From: Synergistota bacterium
Lineage (GTDB): Bacteria; Synergistota; JAGHAJ01
DNA length: 13,506 nucleotides
NCBI GenBank assembly: GCA_021161545.1
Contig: JAGHAJ010000095.1
Location: 1-13,506, forward strand
Direction: 5' to 3'
The position numbers and the translations under genes were made by a program. Shown here piece after piece: positions 7,793 through 13,506 of this stretch; positions within the stretch are counted from its first letter, which is position 1; each line of letters opens with the position of its first letter. Below the pieces are notes generated by a model. It saw only the letters and a list, made by a program, of their open reading frames with translations, did no database searches and was not told where the DNA came from.

Positions 7793-8186
7793 GATGGGTT
7801 ACTTCCTTGTATTTTATGGAGTGAACTACGCCGTTTTTGTACCTGTTGAGGGCTTTTATGAGGTTGCTGATGAACCTGAAGGATCGGTTGCTGATTTTTT
7901 CAGTTTTTATGATGTAAACTCTCTCTTTTCTTGAAAGTTTTTCTATTTGCTCTGAAGATGACAAATACCATATAAGAATAGAAAGGCTTCCCCACATTTT
8001 CTTTACGTTCTCAATTACTTCTTGTGAATATTTGTATGGATTTGTAAGTTCTTTGATAGATAAATTGGTTTCCTCTACGAACAAGATTTCTTTTATTGAG
8101 ACATAGTCACACCTGCTTATTGATATGGTTTTTAAAGCGTGTGAGAAGTTGTCAGCAATCTCCTTAAAGTCTAAGGTTGTCCTCAT
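7767..8186 (-). CDS. Small helical protein with HEPN-like R-x6-H motif; unknown function
   Basis: This 139-residue protein was not recognised as a named family. It looks mainly alpha-helical, has no signal peptide, and has one moderately hydrophobic stretch (WGSLSILIWYL, 65-75). Near the C-terminus, residues 115-122 read RYKNGVVH. This matches the Rx4-6H pattern of HEPN ribonucleases and resembles the common R-N-x-x-V-H form with Lys117 in the Arg place. HEPN proteins paired with ATPases occur in phage-defence and toxin-antitoxin systems. The ATG at 8186 lies inside the end of the ATPase gene (23-nt overlap), so the two are probably translated together; an in-frame TTG at 8192 is an alternative. 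The RBS is weak. The DNA is AT-rich, with 60-nt samples at 7921 and 8041 each 17/60 GC. That it is expressed is likely; the HEPN assignment is tentative. Confidence 0.7.
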   Translation of the reverse strand: MRTTLDFKEIADNFSHALKTISISRCDYVSIKEILFVEETNLSIKELTNPYKYSQEVIENVKKMWGSLSILIWYLSSSEQIEKLSRKERVYIIKTEKISNRSFRFISNLIKALNRYKNGVVHSIKYKEVTHLETQGYLW

Positions 8187-9189
8187 ATTCAAACAGTTCC
8201 TTTACTATCTTGGCATAGGTTTCGTTTAGGGGAGTTGTATCTATCAGAGTATCACTGTCTGCTTTATAGTGGTTGTAGATGGCACCGTCTTTTTCCAGCA
8301 GTCCTTGCCACACATCTACCCTAAGTTTATGCTTCTGTATGAATTTGTTAAGGCTCTCGATGAGGTAATCTGAATGGGTGGATACAAATATTTTTCTACC
8401 TTTGGAGAGTTCATAAAGAAAAGATGTCAGCTTATCTATGAACTCTGGATGTAAGTTCACCTCGGGTTCATCGATAAATAGGAACTCTCCCAGTAAGTTA
8501 TATCTCAATATTAAGTAAAACCACGCTAAGGACTTCAGTCCCGAAGCTGCCCTTTCGATTATAGACTTTCTCCCTTGTTCCTGAATGTATATCCTTTCAT
8601 TTTGCACGAAAAACCTTGTTTTGAATAATTTTTCGAATTCCTCAATCAGCTTGTTGTTTTTTTCGTCTGGTTGACTTTCCTCTGATGCAACTATGAATAG
8701 GTCATTCAGCAAGTCTGTGGTTGCTTGGGTTACAAGTCTCCACCCAGAATAGTATTTCTTTAGTGAAAATATGCCTTTGTAATAGTCTCCTAAACCGGCA
8801 CCCTGTATATATAGGGGACTTTTGGAGATGCTTGGTGGGTTTTGACATCTGTTATTTCCTTTTTTCCCTTTTTTGGAACTGGGTTGGCTGAAGGTGTACG
8901 AGCATTTCTCTACATCCACGTGAAACCTGCACCGTTTTGCATTCCACGATACCAGGTTTTTAAGCTTTCTTATCAGGAATACATCTTTTATTTTCGACTC
9001 TATAAGTGATAAGGCTGGTTTTCCATCTCTCTGAGACCGCCACAAGCTCCAAAGAAATGAATACAGGAACAAAAACATCTGTGTTTTGCCCGACCTGTTT
9101 GGAGCTACTACTACGGTTATGTTTTCTTCTGATTTGAGCCTTGCCCTTTTGATGGCAAGAAAGTTTTCCACTTCTATGTTAATTTCCAT
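8164..9189 (-). CDS. OLD/AAA_21-like SMC-type ATPase, probable defence cassette component
   Basis: This 341-residue ATPase has a compact ABC/SMC-like head. It starts MEINIEVENFLAIKRARL, typical of OLD/RecF-like ATPases. Walker A APNRSGKT is at 29-36 and a signature-like ERAASGLKSL at 212-221. Walker B FLFIDEPEVNLHP is at 236-248 with Asp240-Glu241, and the H-loop STHSD is at 270-274. There is no long coiled coil and no TOPRIM nuclease domain after the ATPase, so it is not a full OLD nuclease. A Lys/Ser-rich, weakly structured insert is at about 100-125. Such stand-alone ATPases often act as sensors that gate a partner effector, here perhaps the overlapping small gene. The ATG at 9189 has a good RBS (GGGTGAGG, 9201-9194) and a perfect promoter upstream. 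The DNA is AT-rich compared with the flagellar genes. Confidence 0.85.
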   Translation of the reverse strand: MEINIEVENFLAIKRARLKSEENITVVVAPNRSGKTQMFLFLYSFLWSLWRSQRDGKPALSLIESKIKDVFLIRKLKNLVSWNAKRCRFHVDVEKCSYTFSQPSSKKGKKGNNRCQNPPSISKSPLYIQGAGLGDYYKGIFSLKKYYSGWRLVTQATTDLLNDLFIVASEESQPDEKNNKLIEEFEKLFKTRFFVQNERIYIQEQGRKSIIERAASGLKSLAWFYLILRYNLLGEFLFIDEPEVNLHPEFIDKLTSFLYELSKGRKIFVSTHSDYLIESLNKFIQKHKLRVDVWQGLLEKDGAIYNHYKADSDTLIDTTPLNETYAKIVKELFEYEDNLRL

Positions 9190-9219
9190 TTTACCTCACC
9201 CTATGAGAATCCTCGAGTT

Positions 9220-9248
9220 ATTATACATTAGACCTGCATTGTTGTCAA
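9220..9248 (-). promoter_or_regulatory. Perfect-consensus sigma-70 promoter of the ATPase cassette
   Basis: On the minus strand TTGACA (9248-9243) is followed after exactly 17 nt by TATAAT (9225-9220). Both hexamers and the spacer are the sigma-70 consensus. Transcription would begin near 9213, giving a leader of about 24 nt that includes the RBS of the ATPase gene. No obvious operator palindrome overlaps it. Confidence 0.85.
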
Positions 9249-9336
9249 CGAGTGGCGCGATAAGTGTTCATAGGTTAAAGTTAGGGCTTCATAGCGGTTA
9301 TGTGGTCTATCTTTTCTACCTTCCATGCACTTATGT

Positions 9337-9405
9337 CTATTCTTTGTGTCGAATGCTACATTTGGTTTTACCAAAGTCTGGGTGTCCTGTTGGGAGGTAT
9401 TTCAC
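9337..9405 (-). pseudogene. 22-codon ORF behind a strong RBS; possible stump of a lost gene
   Basis: The last codons of the homoserine dehydrogenase gene contain a strong Shine-Dalgarno sequence (AAAAGGAGG, 9422-9414). Eight nt further is a GTG at 9405 that opens a frame of 22 codons starting MKYLPTGHPDFGK and ending at TAG (9339-9337). No family is recognised. A well-placed RBS leading to so short a frame suggests the start of a former downstream gene that was cut off, or a real small peptide gene. An alternative ATG at 9412 lies only 1 nt from the RBS and gives just 14 codons. Confidence 0.3.
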
Positions 9406-10730
9406 GCTCCATACCTCCTTTTACTCCATTGTGTTTCGTTGTCAACTGCTCGGACCATGACAGGCTTTTCTACAACCACATCGAGCTTTTCTATGAGCTT
9501 TAGCGAGTTTTTTATGTTTTTCTCTTTGGATATGTGTGTCATTATGACGATTGGAACGGTCTTCCCTTCGTGTCTCTCTATCTGCAAGACATACTTCAGA
9601 CTTATGTTATTACTGCCAAATATACCTGAAATAGCAGCCAATACGCCCGGTTTGTCCACTGCCTCCAGCCTTATGTAGTATTTTGACTGTAGTTCGCTTA
9701 TATCTACTATGTTTGGTTTTGTTATCCTTGGCAGAAATGAAAAACCTTTTTTCGTCTTCTTTCTCTGGTATATTGAGCGTGCTGTGTCAACAATGTCCGA
9801 TACTACTGCGGATGCAGTGGGTTTGCTTCCAGCTCCTTTACCTATGTATATGGTGGGACCGGTGTAATCTCCAACCACCTCCACTGCGTTATACACCCCA
9901 TCTATCTTTGCAAGTATGGAGTCTTTGGGTAACATTACCGGGTGAACTCTTAAGCTGATTCCGTCTTTCAGTTTCTCTGCTATGCCAAGGAGTTTAATCT
10001 TGTATCCAAGGTCAAAAGCGTATTGCAGGTCTCCGTAAGTGAGGTTCGTTATGCCTTCGTAATATACATCCCTGAATCTTGTATCTGCTCCGAATGAGAG
10101 AAATGAGAGAATGGCAATCTTGTGTGCAGAATCTATTCCATCTACATCTAAGGATGCGTCCTTTTCTGCATAACCAAGCGATTGTGCCTCTGTGAGCACG
10201 GTCTTGAACTCCTTTTTTTCGTTGAACATCTTTGTGAGTATATAGTTGCAGGTGCCGTTCACAATTCCACGCACCATCTTTATCTCATTTCCTATAAGGG
10301 CATCTCTGATTACCCTTATTATAGGGATACCACCGGCTACGCTTCCTTCAAAACCAACTGGTACACCCCTTTCGGATGCCAGCTTCAGTATCTCAAATCC
10401 GTGCTGAGATATGAGCAGTTTATTTGCGGTTACGACTGCCTTATTCTTGGAGATAGCGTCTATTATATAGCTTCTTGCAGGTTCGAGCCCACCTATGAGT
10501 TCTACCACGATGTCTATGGAAGGGTCTTCTATGATTTCGTAGGGTTCTTCCCCCATAGATATGCCCTCTATGGGGCTTTCCAGCTTGAAACTTCTGCTTA
10601 CCATCTTTGTGACCTGCAGGGGAAGCCCTACCTTCGCCTTTAATAGCTCTTTGTGTTCTGTAAGCATGTTCACCACGCCTGACCCGACGGTTCCAATACC
10701 TATTATACCTATGTTTATGGTGTTTTCCAT
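9402..10730 (-). CDS. hom: Homoserine dehydrogenase with ACT domain
   Basis: This 442-residue enzyme reduces aspartate semialdehyde to homoserine with NAD(P)H, the branch step to threonine and methionine. The N-terminal Rossmann motif GIIGIGTVGSGVV is at 8-20. The family segments KNKAVVTANK (95-104), FEGSVAGGIPII (127-138) and GYAEKDASLDVDGIDSAHK (186-204) are present. Glu189, Asp200 and Lys204 match the catalytic positions of the yeast enzyme. The ACT regulatory domain (about 350-430, starting YYIRLEAVDKPGVLAAISGIF) suggests feedback control by threonine. The ATG at 10730 has GAGGAGG 8 nt upstream; an upstream in-frame start at 10784 would overlap the preceding gene. The last 12-14 residues (NETQWSKRRYGA) extend past the usual end, and their codons include a strong RBS. 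Confidence 0.95.
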   Translation of the reverse strand: MENTINIGIIGIGTVGSGVVNMLTEHKELLKAKVGLPLQVTKMVSRSFKLESPIEGISMGEEPYEIIEDPSIDIVVELIGGLEPARSYIIDAISKNKAVVTANKLLISQHGFEILKLASERGVPVGFEGSVAGGIPIIRVIRDALIGNEIKMVRGIVNGTCNYILTKMFNEKKEFKTVLTEAQSLGYAEKDASLDVDGIDSAHKIAILSFLSFGADTRFRDVYYEGITNLTYGDLQYAFDLGYKIKLLGIAEKLKDGISLRVHPVMLPKDSILAKIDGVYNAVEVVGDYTGPTIYIGKGAGSKPTASAVVSDIVDTARSIYQRKKTKKGFSFLPRITKPNIVDISELQSKYYIRLEAVDKPGVLAAISGIFGSNNISLKYVLQIERHEGKTVPIVIMTHISKEKNIKNSLKLIEKLDVVVEKPVMVRAVDNETQWSKRRYGA

Positions 10731-10743
10731 GCTGTGTTCCTCC

Positions 10744-11172
10744 TCAGCTCTTTGTGTATTTGTCTGCAACTTTGGTGGCACCAAACGCCTCTGGCTTTAT
10801 GAATGCCTTAAATCCGCTACCGGTTATCATCCCAACGATGGAGTGCACCATATCCTTTGTTTTACCATTACTTCCCACATCGAGATGTATCTCTATCTCT
10901 GGTGGAGTTGCCCCTTGTATTTCGCTGAAGCCCAACAGTATCTTTCCTGCTACATTCAAACTCAGATACGCTTCATAGAATATCCTCTGATGGATCTCCC
11001 TCTTTTCTTTGTTCCTTAATTTTTTGTAAAAGTATATTCCACCTTTGCCCTTTCTGTGTAGAACAATGGCTGTAACGAACACCACATTTTCTTCGTTTTC
11101 CTGTGAGTCTGTGCCCACGATGAGCCTGTAATCACCTTCCTTTGATGCCATGTATTCTACAATCTTTTTCAC
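10744..11172 (-). CDS. YkuK/DUF458 RNase H-like protein with unclear start
   Basis: The protein from the first in-frame GTG (11172) has 142 residues. It shows the DUF458/YkuK pattern: YRLIVGTDSQ (15-24), VVFVTAIVLHRKGKGGIYFY, and IEIHLDVGSNGKT followed by an end with ATKVADKYTKS. This fold resembles RNase H, with acidic residues in GTDSQ and HLDVG; the cellular role is not known. The same frame stays open upstream to 11247 and there encodes residues YFRSPTWGKLTISEV, which match the usual family N-terminus (SPTxGKLS-type). No ATG, GTG, TTG or CTG occurs in that frame before the stop at 11250-11248. The ATG at 11231 is in another frame, which ends after 14 codons. So either one base is lost near the start, a rare start codon is used, or the short form is made. 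Its stop is 13 nt before hom and overlaps the hom RBS. Confidence 0.8.
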   Translation of the reverse strand: MKKIVEYMASKEGDYRLIVGTDSQENEENVVFVTAIVLHRKGKGGIYFYKKLRNKEKREIHQRIFYEAYLSLNVAGKILLGFSEIQGATPPEIEIHLDVGSNGKTKDMVHSIVGMITGSGFKAFIKPEAFGATKVADKYTKS

Positions 11173-11239
11173 TACTTCAGATATCGTTAATTTACCCCAT
11201 GTAGGACTCCTAAAGTATGGGAAACTCTCATCCCCTTTC

Positions 11240-11830
11240 TTAGAGATTCAGCAGGAGCATCTGCAAGAGCCCTATGATAAAACCCAATATCCCACCTGCA
11301 ACTTCCACAAACCTTAGCTCCTTTTTACTGACCCTTAATACGATTTCCTCGAGTTTCTTGAAGTCAAACTCGTTTACCCTATTTTCCACCATTCCCTTAA
11401 GGCTTACCTGATCCTCTAACTCCCTTACCATGCCATTTGCTATCTGTGGCAGTATTTCCCTTATCTCTTTCTTTGCCTGAGCCATTATATAGTTTCTTAT
11501 CATTTTTTTGACAGAAGAAGGAAGTAATACAGGTAATCTGTCATCTATCCTATCTTTTATAAGGTAAAATACCTTTCTTACTATTCTTCTGTCAACTTTG
11601 TTCTCCTCTACTACCCTTCTTATGCTATCTATGGAGACAAGCTCACTTTCTACAACCTTTCCCACTGCTGCTGCGATTTCCTTCTGCCTCTTTGGAAGGA
11701 GCCCCTGAATCTTGAAGCCAAGGATGTTTACTGGTTTGTAAGGTCTGAATAGGAGCCTTATGGCGATGATATTTGTTATCCAGCCGATAAGGGCTCCTAT
11801 TACAGGTATGAGCCATGCCTTATGACTCAA
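11240..11830 (-). CDS. DUF445 family membrane protein
   Basis: This 196-residue protein begins with a hydrophobic segment containing IPVIGALIGWITNIIAIRLLFRP (about 8-30), the diagnostic N-terminal motif of DUF445 (YheB/YtwJ-type) proteins. A long amphipathic, charged helical region follows (about 45-165). The protein ends with a second hydrophobic segment (VAGGILGFIIGLLQMLLLNL, 177-196). The likely topology is a helical hairpin with both ends in the inner membrane; function is unknown. It is shorter than many members, which reach 350-400 residues. The start is a TTG at 11830 inside the end of folB (11-nt overlap), with AGGT a few nt upstream and no better start. Confidence 0.85.
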   Translation of the reverse strand: MSHKAWLIPVIGALIGWITNIIAIRLLFRPYKPVNILGFKIQGLLPKRQKEIAAAVGKVVESELVSIDSIRRVVEENKVDRRIVRKVFYLIKDRIDDRLPVLLPSSVKKMIRNYIMAQAKKEIREILPQIANGMVRELEDQVSLKGMVENRVNEFDFKKLEEIVLRVSKKELRFVEVAGGILGFIIGLLQMLLLNL

Positions 11831-12200
11831 TATCTGACCTATTTAGTTCCACCTCCACCCCCGCATACTCCACAAGCCCACTCACTAACAGATTTGGTTT
11901 TCTGACTCTCACTTTTACGCTAAGTATGGTGGGGAACTTCTTCAGTATCTCCTTTGCGATCCTTACTGCTAAACCTTCTGTGAGCGTGTATTTCGTCTTG
12001 AACAGTATGTCTTTTACCGTGTTGTAAATGTCAACCTCATCGACACTATGGTTAGGGTTATTGGTCTTAGAAGGTTCAGATACATCGAGAGATGCCTCCA
12101 TATCCACTAAGAACTTCTGTCCAAGTTCTCTCTCTACCTCATGCCTTCCGTGGTATGCGTAAAACAGCATACCCTGAATGAAAAGCTTTCCCTTTACCAT
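11820..12200 (-). CDS. folB: Dihydroneopterin aldolase FolB
   Basis: This 126-residue enzyme of the folate pathway cleaves dihydroneopterin to 6-hydroxymethyl-dihydropterin and glycolaldehyde. The N-terminal FYAYHGRHEVERELGQKF (13-30) is the FolB signature. By comparison with the Staphylococcus aureus enzyme, Glu23 (E22), Tyr59, Glu75 (E74, in TLTEGLAVRIA) and Lys101 (K100, in VRVRKPNL) fill the active-site and pterin-binding positions. The ATG at 12200 follows AGGGGG at about 9 nt. It lies 17 nt after a folate-dependent cyclodeaminase-family gene, so two folate genes are adjacent. Confidence 0.93.
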   Translation of the reverse strand: MVKGKLFIQGMLFYAYHGRHEVERELGQKFLVDMEASLDVSEPSKTNNPNHSVDEVDIYNTVKDILFKTKYTLTEGLAVRIAKEILKKFPTILSVKVRVRKPNLLVSGLVEYAGVEVELNRSDIES

Positions 12201-12217
12201 TACTGCGAACCCCCTGT

Positions 12218-12844
12218 TCAGAGTTTTTCCTCTACCTCTTTCAGGATAGATCTGCTTATTTCTTTTGCCTCTTTAAGAATCATTTTGGCTTCCTTCTTGT
12301 AGGAGCTTACGAACCCTTCATCCTTGATGGAGGAAATATTTATAAACACATTGTATATGGCAGACCTTATTGCAGCCTCTGCAAACAGCACCCCTACACC
12401 AACATCGCTTATTGCGTTTGGATTTCCGTTTTCTGCCATGAATTTTCCCTCTTTGAGTGTGGACAGTATCTCCCTTGCCACCTTCATTGGCACCTCTGCT
12501 GCCTTCTTGAGGGTTTCCTGCATTTTTTGTCTTCTTGCTGTCTTTTCCTCTTCTGTGTTTTTTGGCATCTTCAATGCAGCCATAAACTCGTTAAAGACCT
12601 CTGTATCCGTGTCCATGAGCTTTAGGAGGTCTCCTCTCTTTCCCTCAAATATCTTTGCTCTACCTTGCATCTCTTTCTTTACTGATTCAAACCCTTTCTT
12701 TCCTATGGTGAGATTTGCCACCATTTCGAGTAGAGATATTCCCATTGCTCCGCCGAGTGCTGCCGCTGTTCCTCCTCCCGGTGCAGGAGAATTTGATGCC
12801 AATTCATTGATAAACTCCTCAATCGTCATCTTCTTGAATTCCAC
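12218..12844 (-). CDS. fchA: Methenyl-/formimino-tetrahydrofolate cyclohydrolase/cyclodeaminase family protein
   Basis: This 208-residue all-helical protein matches the cyclodeaminase domain (FTCD_C). The glycine-rich folate-binding motif SPAPGGGTAAALGGAMG is at 19-35, followed by the MVANLTIGKK segment and a GNPNAISDVGVGVLFAEAAIRSA stretch near 140-162. It has no N-terminal formiminotransferase domain. Stand-alone members act either as formiminotetrahydrofolate cyclodeaminase in histidine or purine breakdown, or as methenyltetrahydrofolate cyclohydrolase (FchA) in one-carbon metabolism. Sequence alone does not decide between them; no histidine-degradation gene is in view. The GTG start at 12844 has AGGGGGG 5 nt upstream; an ATG at 12829 is possible. 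Confidence 0.85.
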   Translation of the reverse strand: MEFKKMTIEEFINELASNSPAPGGGTAAALGGAMGISLLEMVANLTIGKKGFESVKKEMQGRAKIFEGKRGDLLKLMDTDTEVFNEFMAALKMPKNTEEEKTARRQKMQETLKKAAEVPMKVAREILSTLKEGKFMAENGNPNAISDVGVGVLFAEAAIRSAIYNVFINISSIKDEGFVSSYKKEAKMILKEAKEISRSILKEVEEKL

Positions 12845-12870
12845 GATATCCCCCCCTGTTTGTTTTTAAC

Positions 12871-13506
12871 CTACTTTGGTTGTACAACGATGTTGTTAGG
12901 TGTATTACAGAACTCACACCTATTTCCCTTTAGATGGTACTCCTTGATAAAGTATCCATCTCTTACGATTATTGGCCTTTTACACCCCTTACAGTATGTG
13001 GCCTCTCCTTCTTCCCATGGTATGTTTCCCACATACACATAGTTCAGCCTCTTACTCGCTATCTCGTAAAATCTCTGCAATGTCTGAAACGGTGTTGGTG
13101 GATTGTTTAATTTGTGCATGGGAAAGTATCTTGAGAGGTGAAGTGGTATGTCTTTTGAGACATTGCTCAGCCAATCCACTAACTTTGCGAACATCTCTTC
13201 GCTGTCGTTTACCCCCGTTATTACGAGGTTTGTTATCTCTATGTGCGTCTTCTGGCTGGCTATCTCTATACTCCTCAAAATGGGCTTTAATCTGCCACCG
13301 CTGAGCTTTCTGTAGGTGTCGTCATCAAAGAATTTTAGGTCTATGTTCATGGCATCTATGTATGGTAGCAGCTCTTTTAGAGGCTCCTCTTCGATAAATC
13401 CGTTTGTTACAGGCACATTCTTCAGTCCCTTTTCCTTTGCAAGTTGTGCTGTGTCCCTCACATATTCATACCATATCACGGGCTCTGAGTATGTGTAAGC
13501 TATACC
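12871..13506 (-). CDS. amrS: AmmeMemoRadiSam system radical SAM enzyme (C-terminal 211 residues)
   Basis: The frame is open through the right edge, so the N-terminal third, with the expected CxxxCxxC iron-sulfur motif, lies outside. Visible residues start GIAYTYSEPVIWYEYV. They include the strongly conserved VTNGFI and MNIDLKFF blocks, then TNLVITGVNDSEE and HLSRYFPMHKL, all typical of AmrS. A C-terminal zinc-ribbon-like region follows, with CKGC and CEFC pairs about 26 residues apart. AmrS is usually encoded with MEMO- and AMMECR1-like proteins; its reaction is not settled. Neither partner is seen here. The gene is 26 nt upstream of the cyclodeaminase-family gene and is probably in the same operon. 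Confidence 0.88.
   Translation of the reverse strand, partial: GIAYTYSEPVIWYEYVRDTAQLAKEKGLKNVPVTNGFIEEEPLKELLPYIDAMNIDLKFFDDDTYRKLSGGRLKPILRSIEIASQKTHIEITNLVITGVNDSEEMFAKLVDWLSNVSKDIPLHLSRYFPMHKLNNPPTPFQTLQRFYEIASKRLNYVYVGNIPWEEGEATYCKGCKRPIIVRDGYFIKEYHLKGNRCEFCNTPNNIVVQPK

Noticed and set aside
9361-9375. Perfect small inverted repeat TTTGGT-TTT-ACCAAA as a terminator for hom
   Set aside because: The stem is only 6 bp, AT-rich, and no T-run follows on either strand.
9232-9401. Open frame continuing past the hom stop on the minus strand (about 57 codons, including residues YEALTLTYEHLSRHSL)
   Set aside because: It has no good start/RBS of its own and overlaps the promoter, and no family was recognised. 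A stop-codon read-through of hom is not supported.
9086-9678. Plus-strand open frames across the ATPase/hom interval
   Set aside because: They are antisense to clear genes, have no RBS or family motifs, and are rich in the residues expected from complementary reading.
1-13506. CRISPR arrays, insertion sequences or long tandem repeats
   Set aside because: No regularly spaced repeats, transposase genes or terminal inverted repeats were seen on reading both strands.

Overview
The window is a gene-dense 13.5 kb stretch of a bacterial chromosome. A plus-strand block (1-7671) faces a minus-strand block (7678-13506), and the two converge at a tRNA-Ala gene. The complete basal-body set flgF-flgG-flgA-flgH-flgI-flgJ includes the L-ring (FlgH) and P-ring (FlgI) genes, so the cell should have an outer membrane and a periplasmic murein layer. 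The mreB/mbl-flgF-flgG order is one known from Firmicutes (mbl-flhO-flhP in Bacillus). Together with L/P-ring genes this suggests a diderm outside the Proteobacteria, such as Synergistota or Negativicutes. Heavy use of AGG/AGA and ATA codons would fit a thermophilic anaerobe. The lineage is inference, not proof.

Plus strand: the tail of an upstream gene (1-132; position suggests an SbcD/YhaO-type nuclease), a YhaN/SbcC-like ATPase with two membrane segments (116-2110), an MreB-family actin (2131-3147), then the distal rod (FlgF, FlgG), P-ring chaperone (FlgA), L-ring (FlgH), P-ring (FlgI) and rod-binding domain (FlgJ) genes. Gaps are 0-25 nt or genes overlap, so this reads as one operon that starts left of the window.

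Minus strand, in transcription order from the right edge: an AmmeMemoRadiSam-type radical SAM enzyme (partial), a methenyl/formimino-tetrahydrofolate cyclodeaminase-family protein, dihydroneopterin aldolase (FolB), a DUF445 membrane protein, a YkuK/DUF458 RNase H-like protein whose conserved N-terminus has no normal start codon, and homoserine dehydrogenase. These are tightly packed and probably co-transcribed. They join folate/one-carbon metabolism to the aspartate-family amino acid pathway.

Between homoserine dehydrogenase and the tRNA lies the part most likely to be accessory: an AT-rich two-gene cassette (about 7767-9250). It has its own perfect-consensus sigma-70 promoter (TTGACA-17-TATAAT), a compact OLD/AAA-type ATPase, and an overlapping 139-residue helical protein carrying an R-x6-H motif like that of HEPN ribonucleases. 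This looks like an ATPase plus effector defence or toxin-antitoxin type module, which is inference. A strong Shine-Dalgarno sequence at the end of the homoserine dehydrogenase gene leads only to a 22-codon ORF, so a former downstream gene may have been lost where the cassette now sits. The tRNA-Ala promoter overlaps the end of the small cassette gene.
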